Source of the DNA: Amorphochlora amoebiformis | Taxonomy: Eukaryota; Cercozoa; Chlorarachniophyceae | DNA: 64,000 nucleotides | Assembly: GCA_054601695.1 (NCBI GenBank) | Contig: BAAHQB010000003.1 | Location: 2,232,001-2,296,000 of the forward strand | Reading direction: 5' to 3' | In this document: in pieces, positions 1 to 15,602 of the stretch | Position numbering within the stretch: the stretch's first letter is position 1 | Layout: each line of letters opens with the position of its first letter | Translations under genes and position numbers: made by a program | The notes under the pieces: model-generated | The model's database searches: none | The model's input: only the letters and a program-made list of their open reading frames with translations | Told to the model about the DNA's origin: nothing

Positions 1-360
1 TGTGATGGTCGTGGAATTGTGATGGTCGTGGCATTGTGATAGTCGTGGCATTGTGATGGTGTAAATTGTGATGGTGAAATGGGTGTTGGTGTGATGGTGT
101 GATGGTGCGATGGTGTGGTGTGATTGTGGCATTGTGATGGTGAAATGATGGTGTGATGGTGCGATGGTGCAGTGTCATTGTGATGGTGTGATGGTGTGAT
201 GGTGAAGTGATGGTGTGATGGTGTGATGGTGCAATTGTGTGGTGTGATGGTGTGATGGTGTGATGGTGTGATGGTGTGATGGTGTGATGGTGTTATGGTG
301 TGATGGTGTGATGGTGTGATGATGTGGTGGTGTGATGGTGTGATGGTGTGGTGGTGTTTT
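1..360. repeat. TGATGGTG-type minisatellite
   Basis: The first 360 bases are an irregular tandem array of 8-10 bp units of the form GTGATGGT, with variants. On the minus strand the array reads open as a His/Thr/Pro repeat (HHHTITPS), continuous with a short coding-looking stretch at 370-413. It could be the 3' part of the S1-domain gene or simply intronic minisatellite. Confidence 0.85.
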
Positions 361-369
361 CGCGACCTT

Positions 370-413
370 CATTTCCTTGACGAGCTTGCCATCTTTCGAT
401 ACTTGCAACTTGG
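370..413 (-). CDS. Candidate downstream exon of the S1-domain gene (low confidence)
   Basis: On the minus strand an acceptor (GCATAG) is followed by an open phase-0 stretch reading [19 protein letters not shown] and then the His-rich translation of the minisatellite. The preceding candidate exon (1700-1546) also ends in phase 0, so the two can be joined. A GTCGCG donor could end this exon before the repeat; otherwise the protein would have a long HHHTITPS tail. Only splice signals, phase and non-repetitive composition support it. Confidence 0.3.
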
Positions 414-1512
<1,099 letters not shown>

Positions 1513-1545
1513 TGATATAAAGGTGAAAAGAATAGTGTGATTTAC

Positions 1546-3954
<2,409 letters not shown>

Positions 3955-4182
3955 CTCTCGAGACTCTCGGGAATCCAGAACTCCGCTGGATACACGTGTC
4001 TGTCTGACGACGACAAATCACACCGGAACCGATACGCGCTGGGATACATAGATATCCTCATCCCGGTTGTCGAACCGGCCATCAACCCGCAAAAAAAAAC
4101 AACCCCTCCCCACTTAGCCGTACACCGCACATCCTTCAACAATCTTGTAACTCCCACTATCTCCATTTCAGTACTACCTCTT
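3955..4182. promoter_or_regulatory. Divergent promoter region of the S1 and MAPEG genes
   Basis: A 228-bp GC-balanced gap separates the minus-strand S1 gene start (about 3954) from the plus-strand MAPEG start (4183). The head-to-head layout implies a shared bidirectional promoter; no TATA box or other core motif is evident. Exact transcription starts cannot be read from the sequence. Confidence 0.45.
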
Positions 4183-4639
4183 ATGCTCGGTCTGGCGGCC
4201 CTCGGTGTTCTAACAGGCGTCTTTTCCGTCATCACGTCACTGTCCATTGCTGTATTTGGCAAAGGTTCCGCCCTCCATCCCGCGCATCTGCGCCTCCGCC
4301 CTGTCATCCTTGTTACCTGCGCGTGGGCGTCCCTGTTCTACGTGTTCCTGTTTGCTCAATCGTGTGCTGCATTTTACGTCAAAGGACAGTTGCGGAAAGC
4401 TAACCATCGCAAAAAGGACGACGATGCCCCAGAGAACAAAAATAAAACGGAGAGAAATGGTACAACACATCACTCTTTTCATTCTTCTCTCTCTCTCTCT
4501 CTCTGCAAGTACACATATACATATGCATACATGTATATAAAATTCTATATTTACATAATTATATATAATTATATATATATGTATATATATATATATATAT
4601 ATAATTTATATATATGTATATATGTATATGAATTATATA

Positions 4640-4676
<37 letters not shown>

Positions 4677-4696
4677 CATTTAAATAATTATTATTA

Positions 4697-4739
<43 letters not shown>

Positions 4740-4760
4740 ATATATATAAATATATATAAG

Positions 4761-4802
<42 letters not shown>

Positions 4803-4834
4803 CGTGTGTGTGTATTTAAATATACATATATCTA

Positions 4835-4904
<70 letters not shown>

Positions 4905-4961
4905 TTATGTGTATACATGTATATCTATCTGTATTTAAATATGTTATACTAAAAGATGTAA

Positions 4962-5041
<80 letters not shown>

Positions 5042-5374
5042 AGAATACTTATATATATAATTAAAATATATATATATATATATGAATATGTAAAAGTATA
5101 ATATATTATGTATGTATATTACATACACACATACAAACACACATGTATACATACATACATATATATAGATAGATAGATATAGATAGATATATATATGTGA
5201 ATATGTAAAACATTATATATGTATATTACATATACATACAAACACCATGTGTATATATAAAGATATATAGATATATAATGTATATATATATATAAACATA
5301 TATAATGTATATATATATATATGTTATATATATAAATATGTGTGTATGTGTGTGTATATATGTGTGTATACATA

Positions 5375-5417
<43 letters not shown>

Positions 5418-5824
5418 TATATACTTACATATATATAAATATTTATGTGTGTAAATATGAGTATAAATATATGTATACATATATGGATATACAGTATGTG
5501 TGATGCGCATATTTTGTATGTGTATATGTTTCAGTGAGCCTCGCGGACGTAAAATACCGTAATAAGGGAACCAAGCTAAACCTCATCTGCAACCGCACGG
5601 TCGGCAACTACATGGAGCAGTCAGGCATGTTCCTAGTCTCCCTCTGGCTCTCAGCCATTCTCCATGACCCCTTCAAGGCAGCAACGGCGGGGTGGGTTTG
5701 GTTGGCGTTTCGGGCAATTTATCCGATTGTTTTCACCGCGGGCCCTTTCCTGTTCCTGAGTACGATTCCGGCGTATGTGTGCGTCTTCTATCTGCTCGTC
5801 ACGGTGTGGTATGAGTGTTGGTAG
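4183..5824 (+). CDS. MAPEG-family membrane protein (2 exons)
   Basis: Exon 1 is 4183-4459 and exon 2 is 5535-5824, joined in phase 1 (AAT G | TG AGC) to give 188 aa. The protein has four hydrophobic segments: [52 protein letters not shown] and a C-terminal pair around [20 protein letters not shown]. Exon 2 contains [15 protein letters not shown], matching the R-x-GN-x-x-E-x-x-x-x-F signature of MAPEG proteins (membrane-associated proteins in eicosanoid and glutathione metabolism). Known members are ER or plasma-membrane glutathione transferases, peroxidases or related proteins; the substrate here cannot be told. Start chosen as the in-frame ATG just before the first membrane segment. The intron is almost entirely TA repeat. 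Length is slightly above the usual 130-160 aa. Confidence 0.8.
4500..5500. repeat. (TA)n, (ATT)n and TATG-rich intron of the MAPEG gene
   Basis: The 1075-bp intron (4460-5534) consists of TA tracts, one (ATT)n run near 4687-4735, and ACATACA/GTGTATA variants. No exon seen inside. Confidence 0.9.
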
Positions 5825-6076
5825 TCGTCACGGTGACGGTGTGTTATGAGGGTTGTGACGGTGTGTTATGAGGGTTGTGACGGTGTGGTGTATGAGTGCT
5901 GTAAGTTATTATTCCAACCGACTTTCGAGATCATTGTGCCGTTGGTGCTACCTAAAAACTGTCGGATATAATATATATATATATATATATTATATTATAT
6001 GTATATATATATATATAATATATATATATATTTATATATATATATATATATATGCATGTATTTATATACATACATT

Positions 6077-6111
<35 letters not shown>

Positions 6112-6144
6112 GTATATATTATATCGATTATAATATATATTGCA

Positions 6145-6186
<42 letters not shown>

Positions 6187-6530
6187 CATAAATATACATA
6201 TGTAAATATTATACAAATATGTGTGTCAACATATATTCGTTGATGCTTGGCATTTTCTAGATTTTGTTGAAGACAAATTAATTGATTGATTGAAATCAAT
6301 GCGGTTAATCAAATCAATCAATCTAGTCAAGTTAATATTCAATATCAGGGCACTTAATCAACAATGAATGCAGTTAATGATTCCAAAATTGAATGCAGTT
6401 AATGAATCATGTGTGTATTTATCTACAGATCTATTTAGCTACAGGCTAGTAGATATATACTAGTGACTTGAAATATTTCAGGTAGTTAGAAGTTTAATAT
6501 TTATATATAATCTAGATAATATATTAATAC
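5825..6530. other. Intergenic: TA block then AT-rich unique DNA
   Basis: Short GTGACGGTGTG repeats follow the MAPEG stop, then TA tract 5965-6240, then about 290 bp of unique DNA with repeated ATCAATCA/AATGCAGTTAATGA motifs up to the transposon target site at 6531. No gene seen. Confidence 0.7.
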
Positions 6531-6533
6531 ATT

Positions 6534-7576
<1,043 letters not shown>

Positions 7577-8459
7577 TTATAACTGAAGTAACGCAGCCGT
7601 TTTCTTCTTGTAGCGACCGACAGCTGCGAACTCTTCTGCGTTTGAGTCGGAGTCATCCCCGACCGTCTCTTCCTTCTCTTTAATCTTCTTGAACCAGAAG
7701 CCAACGAACTTGTCGAGCTTAAAAAGCGTGTACTCTAGCGGTGAGTATTCTTCTGGAATTGGAACTGAAAATTCCACCTCAATGGGGGGCAAGGGCTTCT
7801 CTTTTAGTTTCACGAACCCTGACTTGGCTTGAGCGAAAATACTTGGAGGGAGCTTCCTTAGCATATCCGCAACAGGAGGTGAGATGATCTTCCTCACGTG
7901 AACCATGCGAATGGCGTTTTTTACCGTTAGCTTCATAGAAGTGTTGTTATTGCCCTTATCGAAGAATATAACCAACCCGTCGACGGTAGCACCAGCGAGT
8001 TCGGAGCTGCAGTGTAGGTAGAAGGGGGGGTCAAACGCTTGTGCAGAAATATCTTTGATGTGTTGCAGTTTCTTCTCATTGGCAAGCTTGAGAAGTTCCT
8101 CTTCTGAAAGCTCAGCTGCAGACGGTTTACTCGCAGCCGCAGCCGGCGCCGGCTCCGGGTAGCTATCCGCATCTGGTACGTCCATAAGACTTTTTTCCTT
8201 ACGCGGCTGCTTTCCTAGTCGACCATCATCATTGTCATCAGCATTTCGCTTGAGATATGATGACCCAAAGTTCTTCACCATCGTGAGAGTCACGTTTGGA
8301 AACGCTGGCAGGATCATGGTTTCCCATATGTGTTTCCACATGTGGGCTTTGGCCTGCTCAGGGACGGTTTTAATCGCATTTATTACGATATTCTTCTGAA
8401 CGGTAGACACTACTAGACAGACCGCGTGTCTTCTTCTTCTCTGCAACTTTTGAAGGCAT
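7577..8459 (-). CDS. Second protein of the Harbinger-like element, copy 1 (unknown function)
   Basis: The long frame runs from 8446 to 7577, 289 codons, but its first in-frame ATG is codon 36; it begins at a TTG. An ATG at 8459 opens a different frame of 29 codons (MPSKVAEKKKTRG...) that ends at 8370 inside the long frame. Either the protein starts at Met36, or the two frames are joined by frameshifting or by an unrecognised small intron. The body has a helical N-terminal part, an Ala/Pro linker around residues 95-110, a mixed alpha/beta middle (FDPPFYLHCSSELAGATVDG), a Lys-rich segment WFKKIKEKEE and an acidic tail. Harbinger elements generally carry a second, Myb/SANT-type protein that helps the transposase bind DNA and enter the nucleus; no clear Myb signature is visible here, so only the position suggests that role. 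It differs from copy 2 at four residues. Confidence 0.7.
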
Positions 8460-8882
8460 GTTTCCCAGGCTTAGTTGGTGACGTTTGGCGGTTTGAGGTT
8501 TGTATTCAAGAGAGGCGTTTGGAAATGTTTCTATCTTTTCGGGTGTAGAAATTAAGGTATTATTACCAGGATTATTTGCCGATGATTTGCCGATGATTTG
8601 CCGATGATTTGCCGATGATTTGCCGATTATTCAGTCGTCGGATTCAAGTATATTTACCTAAACCAACAAACATTCGGAACCCACAGACGCCAGGTATGAA
8701 GGCTCGAGCGCCAGCTGATGGGGCCTGTGAAAGTCCGGAGTTTCTAGCTCCTGTCCCCTCCATGAAAACGGTAATTAAGCGTTTTTCATCCGATTATTTG
8801 CAGATGATTGGCAGATGAGTTGCCGATTATTCGCGGATGAATTTTCGATGATAAAATTCAGATAAATGAATTTTTTTTCAGG
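8460..8882. promoter_or_regulatory. Divergent promoter of element copy 1 with 11-bp iterons
   Basis: The 423-bp gap between the two divergent genes holds about five head-to-tail copies of TTGCCGATGAT at 8573-8632. A second looser cluster at 8795-8855 has related units (TTGCAGATGATTGGCAGATG, TTGCCGATTATTCGCGGATG). Such iterons are likely protein-binding sites, perhaps for the transposase or its partner. Conserved in copy 2. Confidence 0.7.
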
Positions 8883-10226
8883 ATGAAAAATCAAAGGATA
8901 TATTCCCATTACTTCAACCGCTTCAACGAGAGCGCCTTCAAAAGCAATCTTGGTCTCAGCCTCCAAGAGTGCTGCTATGCAGTCGACAAATATTGTGGTC
9001 AAAGGACTACTGGTGTTTCCTGTCTCGATTTCTTGATGGCACTGCACTTCGCTTGGAAGTATCCAGAAGGGCACTACGGCGGTACGATCTGGAAGATGTG
9101 TCGACAAAAGCACTCTGAGAAGGTGTGGAGGACTCTCAGTATTGTAGAGGCTTTCATGGACGAGATCAAGTTCGAGAACCGGCTGAAATCTGCCATCTTC
9201 ATGGACGGACCGGATGCTTACTGCAGTATGCACACTGATTCATCAGATTTCATGATAAATCGTCCAAGTGATAGTGCGGAAGCGAAGAAACACTACACTT
9301 ACAAGAGGCGGAAATTCGCCATGAGGTATGCGATCGCCGTTGCTGCCAACACTGGGGATGTGTGCTGGCTATCGTCTGGACATCCTGCGGGGAGCATTTC
9401 GGACCTAAACATTAACCGAAGAGAGGGACTGGTGGAAGGGTTGCAGTTCTTCGAGCGTGTGGGGGCTGATGGCGCTTATCTCTGCAGGAGAGATCCAATG
9501 TACAAATGTCCTCATCGCAAACCAAGAGGCGGTGAGCTCACTGAGCAACAAATTCGTGAAAACGATGCTTTCGGTAATTACCGTTTGATCGTCGAGAACG
9601 TCTTCGCTCGCGTAAAACAGTTTGCGTGTATGACGAGGTGGCGTCATAATAGGGAACGACATTCTATAGTCGCTCGTTTCGTTTTCCAACTCATCCAAAT
9701 CAAGCAGAAGTTCCGGCCAATTCGAAGATTGGGCCTATCCAAGAAAGAGCACGAAGAGCTTGCTGCAGCCAATTGGAGAGCTGCTGAACTCCACGGTGTT
9801 CCAGCTATTGTACCCGAGGCAAAACGAACGCGAAGACGACCCCGAGAACGCAAGAATCAACCAAGACTCGGGCGAAGACGTAAGGCTGCAAGGATTGCTC
9901 GCATGCCTCGCGGTGAAATCAAAATTGGTTCAGGTTCTGGTGACGACGCTGATGAAGCCGACGCCTCCTGTAACTCTTACATCCAACCCGGAGATCCACT
10001 ATCATCGGACACTGACTCAGGTTCCTCGGGGCGAGAAATTGCGAACGACACGGCGGTAGAAACTGATTATGGGATCTCTGAAGATAGGATTAAAGCTACC
10101 AGAGGCAGGGCTCCTCGCATGGCCAAGGTGGGAGCTCTTTTGGGTATGCGTGCTGCTAGCCTTCATGGTGAGAAAGTGGATCGGTTAATGCGCAGGAAGG
10201 CCCGACGAAATAGGCGCAAGACTTAA
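8883..10226 (+). CDS. PIF/Harbinger-like DDE transposase, copy 1
   Basis: A 447-aa uninterrupted protein. The C-terminal two thirds of the catalytic fold match DDE_Tnp_4/IS5-type transposases: first Asp within HTDSSDFMINRP (D119), a conserved GSISDLNI segment (D174), second Asp in GADGAYL (D196), and Glu in RLIVENVFARVKQF (E238). The D-to-E spacing of 41 residues is typical. The N-terminal 100 residues are helical and probably DNA-binding; residues about 310-345 form a strongly basic Arg/Lys cluster (likely nuclear localisation), followed by an acidic patch and a basic C-terminus. The start is the first ATG after the iteron promoter. All catalytic residues are present and the frame is intact, so the enzyme is potentially active: it would cut and rejoin element ends marked by the 22-bp TIRs. 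Identical in sequence to the copy at 13189-11846. Confidence 0.9.
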   Translation: MKNQRIYSHYFNRFNESAFKSNLGLSLQECCYAVDKYCGQRTTGVSCLDFLMALHFAWKYPEGHYGGTIWKMCRQKHSEKVWRTLSIVEAFMDEIKFENRLKSAIFMDGPDAYCSMHTDSSDFMINRPSDSAEAKKHYTYKRRKFAMRYAIAVAANTGDVCWLSSGHPAGSISDLNINRREGLVEGLQFFERVGADGAYLCRRDPMYKCPHRKPRGGELTEQQIRENDAFGNYRLIVENVFARVKQFACMTRWRHNRERHSIVARFVFQLIQIKQKFRPIRRLGLSKKEHEELAAANWRAAELHGVPAIVPEAKRTRRRPRERKNQPRLGRRRKAARIARMPRGEIKIGSGSGDDADEADASCNSYIQPGDPLSSDTDSGSSGREIANDTAVETDYGISEDRIKATRGRAPRMAKVGALLGMRAASLHGEKVDRLMRRKARRNRRKT

Positions 10227-10398
10227 TATATGCATGTATGAAAACACACACAATAAAATTATATCTCATTTATTAAACTGCACATCTTTTTTGATTATTT
10301 GAATTATATATTATTACATATTATTTATGATATTATAAATATGAAAAAAAAATACCTATATATTTTTAAATATATATGTACATGTAATAATATTATAT

Positions 10399-10468
<70 letters not shown>

Positions 10469-10914
10469 TAATAATACAGATATATATATATATATAAAAA
10501 TATATTAATTACTAAGACTGACAGTATTAAATTTAATAATCATAGAGTGACTAATGTCAAATAATATTTGTGTCTGATTCTGACATAATTTATTAGCCTG
10601 AATACTAATAATTATTAACTATAGCTACTAAGATTAAAGTAATAATTAACTATACTAAATAATAATTAACTTGCTGAATACTACTTACAATAAATTATTA
10701 CCAGAAATTAATAATCTAGATAATTATATGATATAGATGATGAATTTCTAGCCTATGGCATTATACTACTATAATAATCTAGATAATTACTATGATCATA
10801 GTATAAATTACAACTTGAGTCTTTAAAAGTAACTAAGTATTAACGGTCGATGACCGCTTTTGACTTATCATGTAAGCTGAGAAAATTGGTTGACATCGCT
10901 ACTTAACAAGGTCT
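10227..10914. repeat. Right subterminal region of element copy 1
   Basis: Downstream of the transposase stop is an AATAAAATT sequence at 10252 (possible polyadenylation signal), a TA tract at 10400-10500, AT-rich unique DNA, and a small palindrome CGGTCGATGACCG near 10846 shortly before the TIR (10893-10914). The same order is seen mirrored at 11105-11845. Confidence 0.75.
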
Positions 10915-10917
10915 ATT

Positions 10918-11101
10918 GAAGGGACACTTTTCCATGCATAACTAGTCTTAGGTACTAGATAAATATCTAGTCACCTAGGTCACTGTCTCCATCTAGTCAT
11001 GATGCATTCGATCTAGTCTGGAAATTCTCCTGCAGATCGAAATTGTTGCCTGCATGCCTGCATATGTACGCTCTATCTAGTCTACACATATATGTCAAGA
11101 T
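10918..11101. other. Spacer between the two transposon copies
   Basis: The 190-bp spacer (10915-11104 including one TSD of each copy) is host DNA rich in CTAG words (ACTAGTC, TCTAGTC). Similar CTAG-rich DNA occurs at 27170-27480 and 29080-29660. No gene. Confidence 0.7.
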
Positions 11102-11522
11102 CTAAGACCTTGTTAAGTAGCGATGTCAACCAATTATCTCAGCTTACATGATAAGTCAAAAGCGGTCATCGACCGTTAATTAAAGACTCAAGTTGTAATT
11201 TATACTATGATTATCTAGATCATAGTAATTATTATAGTAGTATTAAATAATGCCATAGGCTAGAAATTCATGATCTATATCATTGATAATTATCTACATT
11301 ATTAATTTCTGGTAATAATTTTTATAAGTAGTATTCAGCAAGTTATATATAATTATTATTATTAAACTTTAATCTTAGTAGTTAATTATTACTTTAATCT
11401 TAGTAGCTATAGTTAATAATTATTAGTATTCAGGCTAATAAATTATGTCAGAATCAGACACAAATATTATTTGACATTAGTCACTCTATGATTATTAAAT
11501 TTAATACTGTCAGTCTTAGTAA

Positions 11523-11557
<35 letters not shown>

Positions 11558-11584
11558 GTATTATTATTATTATTATATATATAT

Positions 11585-11660
<76 letters not shown>

Positions 11661-11845
11661 TTATACATATATAATATAATATTATTACATGTACATATAT
11701 ATTTAAAAATATATAGGTATTTTTTTTTCATATTTATAATATCATAAATAATATGTAATAATATATAATTCAAATAATCAAAAAAGATGTGCAGTTTAAT
11801 AAATGAGATATAATTTTATTGTGTGTGTTTTCATACATGCATATA

Positions 11846-13189
11846 TTAAGTCTTGCGCCTATTTCGTCGGGCCTTCCTGCGCATTAACCGATCCACTTTC
11901 TCACCATGAAGGCTAGCAGCACGCATACCCAAAAGAGCTCCCACCTTGGCCATGCGAGGAGCCCTGCCTCTGGTAGCTTTAATCCTATCTTCAGAGATCC
12001 CATAATCAGTTTCTACCGCCGTGTCGTTCGCAATTTCTCGCCCCGAGGAACCTGAGTCAGTGTCCGATGATAGTGGATCTCCGGGTTGGATGTAAGAGTT
12101 ACAGGAGGCGTCGGCTTCATCAGCGTCGTCACCAGAACCTGAACCAATTTTGATTTCACCGCGAGGCATGCGAGCAATCCTTGCAGCCTTACGTCTTCGC
12201 CCGAGTCTTGGTTGATTCTTGCGTTCTCGGGGTCGTCTTCGCGTTCGTTTTGCCTCGGGTACAATAGCTGGAACACCGTGGAGTTCAGCAGCTCTCCAAT
12301 TGGCTGCAGCAAGCTCTTCGTGCTCTTTCTTGGATAGGCCCAATCTTCGAATTGGCCGGAACTTCTGCTTGATTTGGATGAGTTGGAAAACGAAACGAGC
12401 GACTATAGAATGTCGTTCCCTATTATGACGCCACCTCGTCATACACGCAAACTGTTTTACGCGAGCGAAGACGTTCTCGACGATCAAACGGTAATTACCG
12501 AAAGCATCGTTTTCACGAATTTGTTGCTCAGTGAGCTCACCGCCTCTTGGTTTGCGATGAGGACATTTGTACATTGGATCTCTCCTGCAGAGATAAGCGC
12601 CATCAGCCCCCACACGCTCGAAGAACTGCAACCCTTCCACCAGTCCCTCTCTTCGGTTAATGTTTAGGTCCGAAATGCTCCCCGCAGGATGTCCAGACGA
12701 TAGCCAGCACACATCCCCAGTGTTGGCAGCAACGGCGATCGCATACCTCATGGCGAATTTCCGCCTCTTGTAAGTGTAGTGTTTCTTCGCTTCCGCACTA
12801 TCACTTGGACGATTTATCATGAAATCTGATGAATCAGTGTGCATACTGCAGTAAGCATCCGGTCCGTCCATGAAGATGGCAGATTTCAGCCGGTTCTCGA
12901 ACTTGATCTCGTCCATGAAAGCCTCTACAATACTGAGAGTCCTCCACACCTTCTCAGAGTGCTTTTGTCGACACATCTTCCAGATCGTACCGCCGTAGTG
13001 CCCTTCTGGATACTTCCAAGCGAAGTGCAGTGCCATCAAGAAATCGAGACAGGAAACACCAGTAGTCCTTTGACCACAATATTTGTCGACTGCATAGCAG
13101 CACTCTTGGAGGCTGAGACCAAGATTGCTTTTGAAGGCGCTCTCGTTGAAGCGGTTGAAGTAATGGGAATATATCCTTTGATTTTTCAT
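11846..13189 (-). CDS. PIF/Harbinger-like DDE transposase, copy 2
   Basis: The 447-aa protein is identical to the copy-1 transposase, including the catalytic residues D119, D196 and E238 and the basic C-terminal region. The frames in all other registers are also identical in length and translation, so the coding DNA itself appears unchanged over 1344 bp. That points to very recent transposition or gene conversion between the two neighbouring copies. Confidence 0.9.
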   Translation of the reverse strand: MKNQRIYSHYFNRFNESAFKSNLGLSLQECCYAVDKYCGQRTTGVSCLDFLMALHFAWKYPEGHYGGTIWKMCRQKHSEKVWRTLSIVEAFMDEIKFENRLKSAIFMDGPDAYCSMHTDSSDFMINRPSDSAEAKKHYTYKRRKFAMRYAIAVAANTGDVCWLSSGHPAGSISDLNINRREGLVEGLQFFERVGADGAYLCRRDPMYKCPHRKPRGGELTEQQIRENDAFGNYRLIVENVFARVKQFACMTRWRHNRERHSIVARFVFQLIQIKQKFRPIRRLGLSKKEHEELAAANWRAAELHGVPAIVPEAKRTRRRPRERKNQPRLGRRRKAARIARMPRGEIKIGSGSGDDADEADASCNSYIQPGDPLSSDTDSGSSGREIANDTAVETDYGISEDRIKATRGRAPRMAKVGALLGMRAASLHGEKVDRLMRRKARRNRRKT

Positions 13190-13612
13190 CCTGAAAAAAA
13201 ATTCATTTATCTGAATTTTATCATCGAAAATTCATCCGCGAATAATCGGCAACTCATCTGCCAATCATCTGCAAATAATCGGATGAAAAACGCTTAATTA
13301 CCGTTTTCATGGAGGGGACAGGAGCTAGAAACTCCGGACTTTCACAGGCCCCATCAGCTGGCGCTCGAGCCTTCATACCTGGCGTCTGTGGGTTCCGAAT
13401 GTTTGTTGGTTTAGGTAAATATACTTGAATCCGACGACTGAATAATCGGCAAATCATCGGCAAATCATCGGCAAATCATCGGCAAATCATCGGCAAATAA
13501 TCCTGGTAATAATACCTTAATTTCTACACCCGAAAAGATAGAAACATTTCCAAACGCCTCTCTTGAATACAAACCTCAAACCGCCAAACGTCACCAACTA
13601 AGCCTGGGAAAC
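13190..13612. promoter_or_regulatory. Divergent promoter of element copy 2 with 11-bp iterons
   Basis: Mirror image of the region at 8460-8882. The iteron block is at 13440-13500 (ATCATCGGCAA repeated in tandem) and the looser cluster is at 13216-13280. Confidence 0.7.
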
Positions 13613-14495
13613 ATGCCTTCAAAAGTTGCAGAGAAGAAGAAGACACGCGGTCTGTCTAGTAGTGTCTACCGTTCAGAAGAATATCGTAATAAATGCGATT
13701 AAAACCGTCCCTGAGCAGGCCAAAGCCCACATGTGGAAACACATATGGGAAACCATGATCCTGCCAGCGTTTCCAAACGTGACTCTCACGATGGTGAAGA
13801 ACTTTGGGTCATCATATCTCAAGCGAAATGCTGATGACAATGATGATGGTCGACTAGGAAAGCAGCCGCGTAAGGAAAAAAGTCTTATGGACGTACCAGA
13901 TGCGGATAGCTACCCGGAGCCGGCGCCGGCTGCGGCTGCGAGTAAACCGTCTGCAGCTGAGCTTTCAGAAGAGGAACTTCTCAAGCTTGCCAATGAGAAG
14001 AAACTGCAACACATCAAAGATATTTCTGCACAAGCGTTTGACCCCCCCTTCTACCTACACTGCAGCTCCGAACTCGCTGGTGCTACCGTCGACGGGTTGT
14101 TTATATTCTTCAATAAGGGCAATAACAACACTTCTATGAAGCTAACGGTAAAAAACGCCATTCGCATGGTTCACGTGAGGAAGATCATCTCACCTCCTGT
14201 TGCGGATATGCTAAGGAAGCTCCCTCCAAGTATTTTCGCTCAAGCCAAGTCAGGGTTCGTGACACTAAAAGACAAGCCCTTGCCCCCCATTGAGGTGGAA
14301 TTTTCAGTTCCAATTCCAGAAGAATACTCACCGCTAGAGTACACGCTTTTTAAGCTCGACAAGTTCGTTGGCTTCTGGTTCAAGAAGATTAAAGAGAAGG
14401 AAGAGACGGTCGGGGATGACTCCGACTCAAACGCAGAAGAGTTCGCAGCTGTCGGTCGCTACAAGAAGAAAACGGCTGCGTTACTTCAGTTATAA
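13613..14495 (+). CDS. Second protein of the Harbinger-like element, copy 2 (unknown function)
   Basis: Same organisation as copy 1. An ATG at 13613 opens a 29-codon frame ending at 13702, while the long frame begins without ATG at 13626 (TTG) and has its first ATG at 13731 (residue 36 of 289). The protein ends KKKTAALLQL at 14495. Four residues differ from copy 1, all between about residues 157 and 215 (for example VIFFDKG versus FIFFNKG). Both copies share the start-region frame conflict, so it was present in their common ancestor and is not a new mutation in one copy. Confidence 0.7.
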
Positions 14496-14691
14496 TAAAC
14501 ATAAATTGTGTTAAGTTTGCGGGTGTACATGTGTTCAAAGGTGCTAATGTTTACCTACATTAAAATATTTCTTTTACATTAACTTCAATATATACATATA
14601 AATGCATAATGTATATACATGTACATATATATGTATGTATATATATATGTGTATGTAATAATAATTATATATATAGATATATATATATTAA

Positions 14692-14758
<67 letters not shown>

Positions 14759-15021
14759 GTACATATGTATATAATTAAATATGTTATAATATTATTTAGG
14801 TTGTATAATAAATTATATTAAACAAATACAATACTGTGTACATCATATACTATGATATATATATATATATATATAATAATATATATCTAGTATATATATA
14901 TATATATATATATATTTTATATTATATATAATAATATATATATATATATAATATTATATATATATTATTATATTTAATATGATATATATAATATTAAATA
15001 TATATATTATTAATATCTAGA

Positions 15022-15061
<40 letters not shown>

Positions 15062-15067
15062 GTATAT

Positions 15068-15115
<48 letters not shown>

Positions 15116-15602
15116 TATACAGTCTGATAATATTAAATATCATGATATCGACATATAATTTATTATAGTATTATTACATGTATGGAGATATGATGAATCA
15201 TATTATTAAAAATCTAGATAAATTTATACCGTCGGTAATTTTACTAGTGAATAATTTATTATAAACTTTAGTAATTTAATTTAATATATATTAAATATAT
15301 AATTTTTAATTAATATTTATTATATATAAAATTTATAATACATGTACCCAAACGGTGAGTAATAATTAATAATGTCTGAGACTGTCGATATGATCATGCA
15401 CTGAATTTTAATATTATATTACATCTAGTACATCACTGTACATGTAATAAATTATTATACATACATGTATATTAAAATTATTTAATAATTTAAGGCGAAT
15501 TTTATCATTCAGGCATCGATTCTGACAGAGTTAATTTACGATTATACTACTAACTGAAATCGATCAATCAGAATCGGCGAACATCGCTACTTAACAAGGT
15601 CT
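14496..15602. repeat. Subterminal AT-rich region of element copy 2
   Basis: Mirror of 6534-7576. TA tracts between 14620 and 15115 are longer and differently interrupted than in copy 1. The unique AT-rich block up to the TIR (15581-15602) is well conserved. Confidence 0.8.

Noticed and set aside
11846-13297. Additional frames of 69-152 codons within the transposon genes and promoter
   Set aside because: They are antisense or out-of-register shadows of the transposase and of the iteron region.
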